A stretch of DNA of 64,000 nt from contig CADBWQ010000007.1 of the NCBI GenBank assembly GCA_902798545.1, positions 24,249 through 88,248 on the forward strand, read 5' to 3'. The translations under genes were made by a program, and so were the position numbers. Positions 34,713-42,261 of this stretch are shown here, piece by piece. The notes beneath the pieces were generated by a model, which worked only from the letters and a program-made list of their open reading frames with translations, was not told the DNA's origin and ran no database searches. Numbering within the stretch: position 1 is the first letter of the stretch; the number at the start of each line of letters is the position of its first letter. Origin of the DNA: Oscillospiraceae bacterium (lineage in GTDB: Bacteria; Bacillota; Clostridia; Oscillospirales; Oscillospiraceae).

Positions 34713-35393
34713 TCACATAATTCCATAAGCTGTAAAAGCTTCGACAGCGCTCATGCCTCGACGGATCGCATTGCCAACATTTCTCTCGCCATTGGCCTTG
34801 TCCCAGGCACGTTCGATCACTTCTCGCTCAATGTCCTGCGGAATAACGAGAACACCGTCCCGATCGCCGAAGACCAGATCACCCGGCAGAACATGCACTC
34901 CGTTGACCGTCAGAGGCACCCGGTAGTCGACCACACGCCCGCGGGGGGCCTGGTCCTGACTGTATGCTCCGAGGCTGAAGCATGGGAAATCCAACGCGAG
35001 AATGCCGTTGGTATCACGATGGAATCCGTCACATACCACACCAGCCGCGCCGAGGACCTGCATGCGCGTGCACATGATCTCCCCAATCAGCGCGTATTCA
35101 TAGGAAGATCCGGAGCAAAGGTAGATCTCTCCCGGTTTGATATCGTCCAGCGCGTCGAGCATTCTGCCGAATGTCTTTTCCCCGGGAGCGCACTCCCCGA
35201 TGGCTTCCCGGTCCTGTTCGAGCACAGGCATGGCTCGGCCACACAGAATCATATCCGGCCGAAGTGGCATCAGGCGGGACGAGAGAAACTGTCGATAGCG
35301 TCCCATCTGGTCGAGAATGTCCCCGATCACGGCGGAATACAGCTGTTCGCGCATCAATTGGAACAGTTCCTTGTCGATAGTGGGACAATTCAT
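34713..35393 (-). CDS. RraA-family protein (HMG/CHA aldolase-like)
   Basis: A 226-residue RraA-fold protein. The start at 35393 follows GAGGAG. Seen: SAVIGDILDQMGR near the N-terminus, GAAGVVCDGFHRDT, which provides the conserved R-D metal/pyruvate-enolate pair, and GDRDGVLVIPQ. Homologues are either regulators of RNase E or class II aldolases acting on 4-hydroxy-4-methyl-2-oxoglutarate, or oxaloacetate decarboxylases. In this sugar-acid operon an aldolase/decarboxylase or lyase role on a keto acid is more likely than RNase control. Confidence 0.85.
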   Translation of the reverse strand: MNCPTIDKELFQLMREQLYSAVIGDILDQMGRYRQFLSSRLMPLRPDMILCGRAMPVLEQDREAIGECAPGEKTFGRMLDALDDIKPGEIYLCSGSSYEYALIGEIMCTRMQVLGAAGVVCDGFHRDTNGILALDFPCFSLGAYSQDQAPRGRVVDYRVPLTVNGVHVLPGDLVFGDRDGVLVIPQDIEREVIERAWDKANGERNVGNAIRRGMSAVEAFTAYGIM

Positions 35394-35418
35394 GGTATTC
35401 TCCTCGCCTAAAAAAGTT

Positions 35419-37083
35419 TTATCTGAGTACTGCGCCCTCCGCGGCGGAGCGACTGATGCTTCGGTAAATCTGGAGCCAGCCTTCGGGTACGTCCTTTTCG
35501 GGGCATTGCCACGCAGCGCGACGATTATATAATGTCCGGTCATCAACCTGCAGGGTCAGCACTCTCGCCGAGAGATCGATCCAGATTTCATCTCCGTCCT
35601 CTACAAGGGCAATGGCTCCACCATCGGCGGCCTCTGGCGAAATATGCCCGACAAAGAGTCCGCGGTTGCTGCCACTGAAACGCCCATCGGTGATCAGGGC
35701 ACAGGAGCCACTGAGGGCCATGCCTTCGAGTGCCTTCATCGGGCGGTACATCTCCGGCATGCCGGGTCCGCCTTTTGGACCCTCATAGCGCAGGACGATT
35801 ACCGTACCGGACTCAACATGCCCGGCAAGAATTTCCCGGCATGCTTCCTGCTCACTCTGAAAGACCCGGGCATGACCATGAAAAACATGCAGCGCACTGG
35901 GTACGGCGGCGGGCTTGACAACAGCACCGAGGGGAGCGAGATTGCCCGTTAATACAGCAACACCACCGGTCGGCGCAAAAGGCTCGGAAAGAGGACGTAT
36001 TACCTCCGGCCGAGGACTGGGAAGGACGGCCTTCAGTTCTTCTCCGATTGTTCTGCCCGTGCAGGTGAGCGCGTCTGTATGCAGAAGGGGAATCAGCTCT
36101 CTCAATACGGCGGGTACGCCTCCTGCTTCATAAAAATCGACCATGTCATAGGGCGATGCCGGATAGACTGAGGCAATTTGTGGTGTGGCATCACTGAGAC
36201 GGTCGAAAGCACCAAGCGGCAGTGTGCCAAGACCGGCTTCCCGGTAAATGGCCTGCAGGTGCATGATCGCGTTGGTTGAACCCCCAACGGCCATAACCAG
36301 GCGAATCGCGTTTTCAATGCTCTCATGTGTGATGATCTTTCGGGCAGTAATGCCGTTTCGAATCAGGGGCAGTATCGCCCGACCTGTCTCATAAGCAGCC
36401 TGCAAGCGCTTTGAGTCCACAGCAGGGATGGCTGCACAGCCAGGCAGACTCATTCCAAGCGCCTCAGCGACCATGCCAATTGTGTTTGCTGTGCCAAGCA
36501 TTGCGCAAGAGCCAACGCACGGCTCAGCGAGATCCTCGATCCGCTGAAACTCTGCATCATCAATCTCCCCGCGCTGCTTCCAGCCAATGGCCTCGGTGAT
36601 GATATTGCCGTCCCAGTCTTTCCCACGCCACCGAGCCGGATACATTGGCCCACCGTTAAGAAACACCGTCGGAAGGTCTAGTCGCGCTGCTGCCATCAGC
36701 ATTCCAGGAACAATCTTGTCGCAGGAGCCGAGAAGTACAAGACCATCAAAGCAGTGTGCCCGTACCATACACTCCACAGATGCGGTGATCAGATCGCGTG
36801 AAGGCAGGATATAGCGCATGCCCTCATGCCCTTCAGCAATGCCGTCACAGGGGGCAATGGTCGAGAATAACATGGCGGTGCCCCCGGCTGCTTCGATACC
36901 GCGCACAACCTGGTCCTGTAAAAGATTCAGGATGGCATGACCGGGCGTAGCGTTGGTATAGGAATTGACAACAGCAACAAGCGGTTTTGATAGAGCCTCT
37001 TCCGTGAAGCCGATGGATTTGTACAATGCTCGCTTTAAAGCACCGTTGTCGCCCTGGAGTAAAGAGTTATAATAGGTCAGCAT
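35419..37083 (-). CDS. IlvD/Edd-family dehydratase
   Basis: A 554-residue Fe-S dehydratase, second of its kind in the window. Seen: [14 protein letters not shown] near residue 38, [75 protein letters not shown] and [10 protein letters not shown]. The three conserved cysteines expected for the cluster (CDG, CDK and GSC segments) are present. The gene lies inside the galactonate operon between tctA and the RraA-like gene, so a sugar-acid substrate is likelier than dihydroxyisovalerate. Its start has no strong ribosome site, 11 bases after tctA, which suggests coupling. Confidence 0.87.
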   Translation of the reverse strand: MLTYYNSLLQGDNGALKRALYKSIGFTEEALSKPLVAVVNSYTNATPGHAILNLLQDQVVRGIEAAGGTAMLFSTIAPCDGIAEGHEGMRYILPSRDLITASVECMVRAHCFDGLVLLGSCDKIVPGMLMAAARLDLPTVFLNGGPMYPARWRGKDWDGNIITEAIGWKQRGEIDDAEFQRIEDLAEPCVGSCAMLGTANTIGMVAEALGMSLPGCAAIPAVDSKRLQAAYETGRAILPLIRNGITARKIITHESIENAIRLVMAVGGSTNAIMHLQAIYREAGLGTLPLGAFDRLSDATPQIASVYPASPYDMVDFYEAGGVPAVLRELIPLLHTDALTCTGRTIGEELKAVLPSPRPEVIRPLSEPFAPTGGVAVLTGNLAPLGAVVKPAAVPSALHVFHGHARVFQSEQEACREILAGHVESGTVIVLRYEGPKGGPGMPEMYRPMKALEGMALSGSCALITDGRFSGSNRGLFVGHISPEAADGGAIALVEDGDEIWIDLSARVLTLQVDDRTLYNRRAAWQCPEKDVPEGWLQIYRSISRSAAEGAVLR

Positions 37084-37094
37084 ATGCCAGATGA

Positions 37095-38624
37095 TTATGC
37101 TTTCTCTGCTAATTGCTGCTCTGCCGCTTCCTGCTCAGCCTGCGCTTTGGCTTCGCGCTTCAGAAGACGCGGGGCCAGAATAAGCGACAGGACAGAAAGA
37201 GAAATCAGAATAATGGAAGGAGTGTTGGAGATAAGGGGAAGAAAAGCCCCTTTGCTTACCATTAGGGCACGACGCAGGTTGGTTTCTGCCAGCGGACCAA
37301 GAATAAAGCCAAGGATAATCGGGGTAATAGGAAACTCCAATTTATTCATGACAATACCGACAATACCGAAAATCAATACGATCCATGCGTCGAAAATACG
37401 GTTATTGACAGCTATAGCACCAACGAGGGACAGAACCATGATGATCGGCAGAAGAATATGCTTTGGAACCGCGAGCATGCGGACAAACAGCTTAATGCCA
37501 AAATACTGAAGAATCACACAGAAGATATTGGCCAGCATCAACGCGACAAAGATGCCGTAGATAAAATCCGCATTCTTGGTCATGACCAGGGGACCCGGCT
37601 GGAGACCGTGAACCATCATGACGCCCAGCATAACTGCAGTGAAGGTATCTCCCGGAATACCAAGGGCAAAAAGAGGAATCATCGCACCGCCGACACAGGC
37701 ATTATTGGCAGTTTCAGATGCAACCAAACCACCCATGTATCCTTTGCCGTATTTTTCCGGATGCTTGGAAGTAGATTTGGAAACAGAATAGGCCACGAGG
37801 TTAGCTGTCATGCCGCCAATGCCGGGCAGAATACCAATAAAAGCTCCTACTACGCCGGAGGTTAGCATATTCACAAACTGCTCTTTGAATTCCTGCCAGG
37901 AGAAGCCAAAGCCCTTAATCTTATAGTTGGTCTCAAGCTTGACTTTCTTATCGAAAGATTTGGAGGCGTTGATCAGTTCGCCGACGGCATAAATACCAAT
38001 CAGCGCAGGAATCAGATTGATGCCAGCGTCCAGAGCGTGAATCCCCATGGTCATGCGGGTGGTACCGTCAACCTCTGACGCACCGATAAATGAACAAAGT
38101 AAACCCAAGCAGGCCACAGCGAGGCCTTTCCAAAGATTCTTACTGGAGAGAGATATAACCATCGTCAGGGCAAAGAAAGCCATCCAGAAGTAGTCGGCTT
38201 TTCCAAAGTTGATGGCAATGCCGGCAACGGGGCCGGACAGGAAGAACAATGCGATAAAGCCGATGATGGATCCTAAAAACGAGTAGAAGATACCGGTTCC
38301 GAGAGCTTTCCCGGCTTCTCCTTTCCGTGCCATCGGTGCACCGTCAAACTGAGTGGCCACGTTAGAAGCGGCACCGGGGATGTTCAGAAGAATGGCAGAG
38401 ATCAAACCACCGGAGCAGGAGCCTATATAGATGCCCATGATCAGAGCGAAGGCCGCCATGCGCGGCAGTTTATAAGATAGAGGAAGAACCAGAACTAAGG
38501 CAGTATTCCCGTTGAGACCGGGCACACAGCCGAAAACAACACCCAGGAATACCCCGAACGCAACCATGGCGATGTTCAGCCAGCTGGCCATCTGTTGGAA
38601 ACCTTGGGCAAATAATTGCAGCAT
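37095..38624 (-). CDS. tctA: TctA-family tripartite carboxylate transporter, large permease
   Basis: A 509-residue protein with about 12 membrane segments. Seen: the family motifs [24 protein letters not shown], partly the conserved G-x-x-x-G-x-x-P-G loop, [21 protein letters not shown], and the internal repeat [20 protein letters not shown], typical of the duplicated TctA fold. AAAGGAG precedes the ATG. With TctB and TctC it takes up carboxylates by ion coupling. The operon indicates galactonate or a related sugar acid. The C-terminal tail is rich in Ala, Glu and Gln. Confidence 0.93.
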   Translation of the reverse strand: MLQLFAQGFQQMASWLNIAMVAFGVFLGVVFGCVPGLNGNTALVLVLPLSYKLPRMAAFALIMGIYIGSCSGGLISAILLNIPGAASNVATQFDGAPMARKGEAGKALGTGIFYSFLGSIIGFIALFFLSGPVAGIAINFGKADYFWMAFFALTMVISLSSKNLWKGLAVACLGLLCSFIGASEVDGTTRMTMGIHALDAGINLIPALIGIYAVGELINASKSFDKKVKLETNYKIKGFGFSWQEFKEQFVNMLTSGVVGAFIGILPGIGGMTANLVAYSVSKSTSKHPEKYGKGYMGGLVASETANNACVGGAMIPLFALGIPGDTFTAVMLGVMMVHGLQPGPLVMTKNADFIYGIFVALMLANIFCVILQYFGIKLFVRMLAVPKHILLPIIMVLSLVGAIAVNNRIFDAWIVLIFGIVGIVMNKLEFPITPIILGFILGPLAETNLRRALMVSKGAFLPLISNTPSIILISLSVLSLILAPRLLKREAKAQAEQEAAEQQLAEKA

Positions 38625-38655
38625 ACCAAATTCTCCTTTCTAGTGAGATTGCAGA

Positions 38656-39243
38656 TCAGTCGAAAACAGAGCGATAGAGATTACCAAGCCCGAGATCTAC
38701 AAACGATACTTTCGGAACAGCAAGACCAAAAGCGCAACCGAAAATAATGTAAATCAACAAAGCGGCAATCAGAGCAATCAGAAGGTTTTTCAGCCAACTC
38801 TTTGCGGAGAGATCTGTAGAAAGCAGTGTAATCTGTAAGGCCAGAAAGCAGAAAGTGGAAATGGTGAAACCGATACGGGGCATTGCGATGAGATACAGGA
38901 GTATCAACAGCAGCGTGAGGGGCATAGTGATCTTCTGGAAGAGATGACGATTGCGGACCTGCGCCTCCGTCATGCCAACGCAGTCTTCGCTGTCATCTAC
39001 AATTTCCAGAGGGGGGACTTTACCACGGGAAGAGCTGATGATCCACTTAACGATGATAATGATTCCCAAGACAAACATGGCGATAGCCACGGTTTTTGGG
39101 ACTGCATCAGGTGCAAGGCGGCCACGACCGGCCTGCATGAAGGATTTTGTGCCAATGGTCGTCCAATAGAAAAAGGCAGCGAGAGCCATGACGACCAGCC
39201 CTGAGATGAGATCAATATAATTTTTTCTTTGTTTGTTGTCCAT
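38656..39243 (-). CDS. tctB: TctB-family tripartite transporter, small permease
   Basis: A 195-residue protein with four membrane helices, the expected TctB architecture (two N-terminal helices, a hydrophilic loop around residues 75-100, then two more). The start at 39243 is chosen for its position after GGAGG/AAGAAG; an in-frame ATG at 39264 has no site. It lies 31 bases before tctA and follows tctC after an intercistronic hairpin. Confidence 0.86.
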   Translation of the reverse strand: MDNKQRKNYIDLISGLVVMALAAFFYWTTIGTKSFMQAGRGRLAPDAVPKTVAIAMFVLGIIIIVKWIISSSRGKVPPLEIVDDSEDCVGMTEAQVRNRHLFQKITMPLTLLLILLYLIAMPRIGFTISTFCFLALQITLLSTDLSAKSWLKNLLIALIAALLIYIIFGCAFGLAVPKVSFVDLGLGNLYRSVFD

Positions 39244-39274
39244 CTTCTTAAACTTGCCTCCCATGTATTGAAAT

Positions 39275-39304
39275 GCGGCAGGTAACGCGATGGATACCTG
39301 CCGC
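39275..39304 (-). other. intercistronic hairpin between tctC and tctB
   Basis: A perfect 10-base stem (GCGGCAGGTA and TACCTGCCGC) with a 10-base loop and no U-tract, placed as at dctP and the ABC binding protein. Confidence 0.65.
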
Positions 39305-39345
39305 GTACTCAGGGACCGGAAATCAGACCATAAAGGCTGATCTGC

Positions 39346-40314
39346 TTAGCCCATCAAAGCTTCTGCCATGGGGGCATAAACCTCTTGGACGCCCTTCATG
39401 AATGCTACACCGTCCTCACCGGGCTGGAAGTTCGCATGGAAGTTGTAGAGATCCAGCGCATTAGAGTAAGGCTCCATAGTGACAGCTTCTTTCACTGCTG
39501 CGGTGAAAGCTTCCACGATTGCGGGATCGGTGCCCTTCTTGAATCCAAAGTAGTAGAACCACTCTGCACCGAAGGGGAAGCCGAGTTCGTTAGAGCAGGG
39601 AATGTCGGGGAAGTTTTCGTTGCGCTCATTGCCGAGCACGCACAGAGGAATGAAATCACCGGTTTCGATGTATTCCTTGCCCTGGCTATAGAGACCTTCC
39701 AGAATGTCGCACTGACCACCGAGGAAGGCGACCGTGCGGTCACTGGCAGCGCCAAGGTCAATGCAGTCAACTTCAATGTCAAGAGCCTGCATGAGGGCAA
39801 GCGCGTGCATGTGGAGAGTTCCGCCCATTTCGACAGCATAGGTCAGCTCGTAAGGATTTTCACGGGCATAGTTGACGACATCTTCAAAGGTCTTCAGACC
39901 TTTGTCGTTGTCCTTACGGACAAAGAGGCAGTAAGTATTGCCGCCGCCAGTCACTGCGGAGATGTCAAGCGCATCTTCCCACTTCCAGTCTTCATCCATA
40001 CGACCCAGCAGTTCGAGCAACAGAGTATCGACGTGGTGATAGAACACGGTGTAGCCATCGGCATCACGATTCTGCAGCTCAGTCATGGCGACCGTACCGG
40101 CACCACCGGGCATATTGGTCACAACAACAGGCTGACCAAGCAGCTCGGTCAGGGAGGAAGAGATGGCACGGACAGTGGTATCAGTGTCTCCACCAGGGCC
40201 AGCGGGGATCAGGACTTCGATTGCCTTCTCGGGGTAATCAGCGAAGGCAACTGCGGAGGTGCCGAGCATCAGCACGACAAGGACCATTGCGACGAGGATC
40301 TTGAAGTTTTTCAT
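39346..40314 (-). CDS. tctC: TctC-family tripartite transporter solute-binding protein
   Basis: A 322-residue exported binding protein. The start at 40314 follows AGAAGGAG. Residues 1-25 are a signal peptide ending in an AVAFA cleavage region. The mature protein begins YPEKAIEVLIPAGPGGDTDTTVR, the family hallmark, in which the PAGPGGDTD loop binds the carboxylate. VVTNMPGGAGTVAM follows. It leads the operon tctCBA, dehydratase, RraA-like, dgoD, eda, kdgK. Confidence 0.93.
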   Translation of the reverse strand: MKNFKILVAMVLVVLMLGTSAVAFADYPEKAIEVLIPAGPGGDTDTTVRAISSSLTELLGQPVVVTNMPGGAGTVAMTELQNRDADGYTVFYHHVDTLLLELLGRMDEDWKWEDALDISAVTGGGNTYCLFVRKDNDKGLKTFEDVVNYARENPYELTYAVEMGGTLHMHALALMQALDIEVDCIDLGAASDRTVAFLGGQCDILEGLYSQGKEYIETGDFIPLCVLGNERNENFPDIPCSNELGFPFGAEWFYYFGFKKGTDPAIVEAFTAAVKEAVTMEPYSNALDLYNFHANFQPGEDGVAFMKGVQEVYAPMAEALMG

Positions 40315-40397
40315 GGGTACGCTCCTTCTGAAAAAATATTTCAATGACCTTTACAGGCCTATTGATCACAACAACTACATAACATATAACATATAAG

Positions 40398-40408
40398 ATG
40401 TCATACAA
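40398..40408. promoter_or_regulatory. candidate FCD-GntR operator upstream of tctC
   Basis: On the minus strand TTGTATGACAT, matching the core TTGTCCTACAT found in the regulator's own promoter (TTGT-NNN-ACAT). Confidence 0.5.
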
Positions 40409-40417
40409 GTTCCGTTT

Positions 40418-40458
40418 AAAAGAAAGCAGCCCTTTCATATAGGGGTGCGCTTTCTTTT
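40418..40458 (-). terminator. terminator of the right-arm GntR gene
   Basis: AAAAGAAAGC pairs with GCTTTCTTTT, with an inner CCCCT/AGGG pairing. It overlaps the stop codon, and a U-run follows on the minus strand. Confidence 0.75.
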
Positions 40459-41149
40459 ATGAATTCTTGAAGAAATGATGCAGCCTGGTGAGATTGTATT
40501 TACCCATCTCCGCATAATCGTCAATCACCTGTCGGGTTTTCTTGTTACGAAGGTTTTCTACAATCTGACGGTGGGAGGAGACACCGAAGTCCCGGGAATC
40601 AGGTACTGCGTTCATCGCGGTGAAGAGACCGATGATTGTATTCTGATTGGAGATCATAGAGCGGATCAGCAAATCATTGTGGCTGGCAGAAACAACAGCG
40701 AGATGAAAATTATAATCGGCAAGATTATATGCTTCATTGTCATCATAAGCAGCCTGCATGGCATCCACACTCTGTTCCATCCGCAGGAAATCTTCTTCAG
40801 TTGCAGTTTGCTTGGATAATCTGACTGCAGTGTTTTCAACCGCTTCACGGAAGTCCAGAAAGTCCCGATATAGCTTTTCACTCAGGACGATCTTCTCTTC
40901 AGTGGGCTCAAAGTTGGAGGGATTGGCAGCATAGGTTCCAACGCCCTGACGAGTGACAAGCAGTTTTTCGCCGCGAAGCTTCTGCAGTGCTTCACGGATT
41001 ACGACACGGCTGACAGAAAAATCTTTGCATAATTCGTTCTCACTGGGGATCTTTGTGCCTTCAGGCCATTTCCCCGAGATGAGGAGATCACGAAGCTGCG
41101 TATAAACCGCGTCAACGAGATTAATTTTCTCGATCCGGACAATATCCAT
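40457..41149 (-). CDS. GntR-family transcriptional regulator, FCD subfamily
   Basis: A 230-residue regulator. The N-terminal winged helix reads VYTQLRDLLISGKWPEGTKIPSEN, then SRVVIREALQKLRGEKLLVTRQGVGTY. The C-terminal FCD domain has NFHLAVVSASHN and SSHRQIVENL histidine segments. I choose ATG 41149, eight bases after GGAG; ATG 41164 is an alternative. It lies ahead of tctC in the same direction, but with its own terminator. Operator-like palindromes in its own leader and before tctC point to autoregulation and control of the galactonate operon. Confidence 0.9.
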   Translation of the reverse strand: MDIVRIEKINLVDAVYTQLRDLLISGKWPEGTKIPSENELCKDFSVSRVVIREALQKLRGEKLLVTRQGVGTYAANPSNFEPTEEKIVLSEKLYRDFLDFREAVENTAVRLSKQTATEEDFLRMEQSVDAMQAAYDDNEAYNLADYNFHLAVVSASHNDLLIRSMISNQNTIIGLFTAMNAVPDSRDFGVSSHRQIVENLRNKKTRQVIDDYAEMGKYNLTRLHHFFKNS

Positions 41150-41174
41150 GTCAGTCGTCTCCATTGGCTACCCT

Positions 41175-41195
41175 GTAACTTGTCCTACATGTTAC
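41175..41195. promoter_or_regulatory. palindromic operator in the GntR leader
   Basis: The arms GTAACTTGT and ACATGTTAC, separated by CCT, form a 21-base near-perfect palindrome (8 of 9 pairs). It lies directly downstream of the regulator's -10, consistent with autorepression. Confidence 0.65.
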
Positions 41196-41199
41196 TTGT

Positions 41200-41228
41200 A
41201 TTATATAGAGTTATCTTTGCAGTGTCAA
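41200..41228 (-). promoter_or_regulatory. consensus sigma-A promoter of the right-arm GntR gene
   Basis: On the minus strand TTGACA (41223-41228) and TATAAT (41200-41205) with a 17-base spacer, a full consensus. Confidence 0.9.
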
Positions 41229-41240
41229 CAAATATGTGCT

Positions 41241-41284
41241 TTTTCAGCACCTTGCACAGAATAGGGTGTTGAAAACTGTGCAAG
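41241..41284. repeat. two interlocked inverted repeats between divergent promoters
   Basis: Repeat A is TTTTCAGCACC (41241-41251) with GGTGTTGAAAA (41265-41275), 10 of 11 pairs. Repeat B is CTTGCACAG (41251-41259) with CTGTGCAAG (41276-41284), perfect. They interleave as A, B, A', B'. The block lies upstream of both -35 elements, so it is probably a protein-binding site rather than an RNA structure. Confidence 0.6.
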
Positions 41285-41297
41285 ATGCCAAAACTGC

Positions 41298-41326
41298 TTG
41301 ACAAGAACTGCTTTTTTACGTATCGT
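41298..41326 (+). promoter_or_regulatory. probable promoter of the membrane protein at 41357
   Basis: TTGACA (41298-41303) and TATCGT (41321-41326), 17-base spacer. The -10 is weak. Confidence 0.5.
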
Positions 41327-41356
41327 TAATACAATGAGAGAAGGGAGAATGGAACT

Positions 41357-42190
41357 GTGGCGATTGAAAACTTGAAAAAGCAGCATGAAAGAGTGCGTCT
41401 GTCACTGTTGGCTTCTCTAGTGCTGTTCCTGATTGGCCTGTTTGCACTTGTATCGCATTGGGACAGCGCTGTTCCGATTATTATTTTTGCATGTCTTTTT
41501 CGCCTGATCGGAGTATATCTGGTTCGCAGACCTTATAATACAGCGTGGATGGAAGCGGGAAGCATTGCTGCAGCCGATAAAGTGATGGAAGGCGTTACCT
41601 ATACCAGGCGTGAGGAAATTGTGGAAAAACTGCTCCCAGAGCTCGGACTTACTCCGGATGTCCGGATAATTCCTCAGAGTCAGCGTTATCATGTCCTGCG
41701 AGGACAAATTGTGGGACGGAATGTGACTGTTGCAGAGACGGCGTTCACGCCAATGAAAGAGAAGAGTGGGGGAACAAGCGGAAAAACAGTATCGGGTACG
41801 CTTTTAGTGGCGGAAAACATCTTGCCGAAAAGTGAGGAGTGGGTAATTCTGTGGAGACAGCCATTTGAAGGCCTTGTTCCTCTCAGTGAATACTATAAAA
41901 ATCGAAAACCCATAGAAGCGCCGCGCGTGCTGCCTGAAAACTGGGCTGCATGTTTTGTGGAAAGTGGAGATAGGAAATGTTTTGAGAGAGCGGCAAAGGT
42001 TCTCTCACCATATTGTAAGGATTACGGCCTGGCGCTTTCAGCCAAGGGAGGTAGCCTTTCTCTCTTCTTCCCCGGTGAGTTTTATGCCCGGAAGCCGGAC
42101 CTCTCAACCGTACCTACAGAAGAATTGCTCCGGCAGGGAACAATCCCCGGAATTGAACTGATGAGAGAACTGTGCAAAACGCTCGGATAA
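41357..42190 (+). CDS. membrane protein of unknown function (277 aa)
   Basis: It starts at GTG 41357 behind GGGAG. Two hydrophobic segments (residues about 15-33 and 38-55) are followed by a cytoplasmic or external domain of about 215 residues without recognised motifs. Conspicuous parts are VTYTRREEIVEKLLPELGL and RGQIVGRNVTVAETAFTPMKEKSGG, with the layout (TM pair, then a domain that begins by testing a stored value) loosely like DUF3137-type proteins. It is divergent from the GntR gene and convergent with the flavoenzyme operon. Confidence 0.6.
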   Translation: MAIENLKKQHERVRLSLLASLVLFLIGLFALVSHWDSAVPIIIFACLFRLIGVYLVRRPYNTAWMEAGSIAAADKVMEGVTYTRREEIVEKLLPELGLTPDVRIIPQSQRYHVLRGQIVGRNVTVAETAFTPMKEKSGGTSGKTVSGTLLVAENILPKSEEWVILWRQPFEGLVPLSEYYKNRKPIEAPRVLPENWAACFVESGDRKCFERAAKVLSPYCKDYGLALSAKGGSLSLFFPGEFYARKPDLSTVPTEELLRQGTIPGIELMRELCKTLG

Positions 42191-42200
42191 TACATGCAAT

Positions 42201-42226
42201 AAGCCCTCCCCGGAAGGGGAGGGCTT
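42201..42226. terminator. bidirectional terminator
   Basis: A perfect 11-base stem (AAGCCCTCCCC and complement) with a GGAA tetraloop, between the convergent stops at 42190 and 42262. Confidence 0.8.
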
Positions 42227-42261
42227 ACAAATATGTTTTTCCAGGATATCAGGATTCAGGG

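Noticed and set aside
41241-41284. RNA pseudoknot in a leader
   Set aside because: The block lies outside both predicted transcripts, and the geometry leaves no loop to cross the first stem, so a DNA-level site is more likely.
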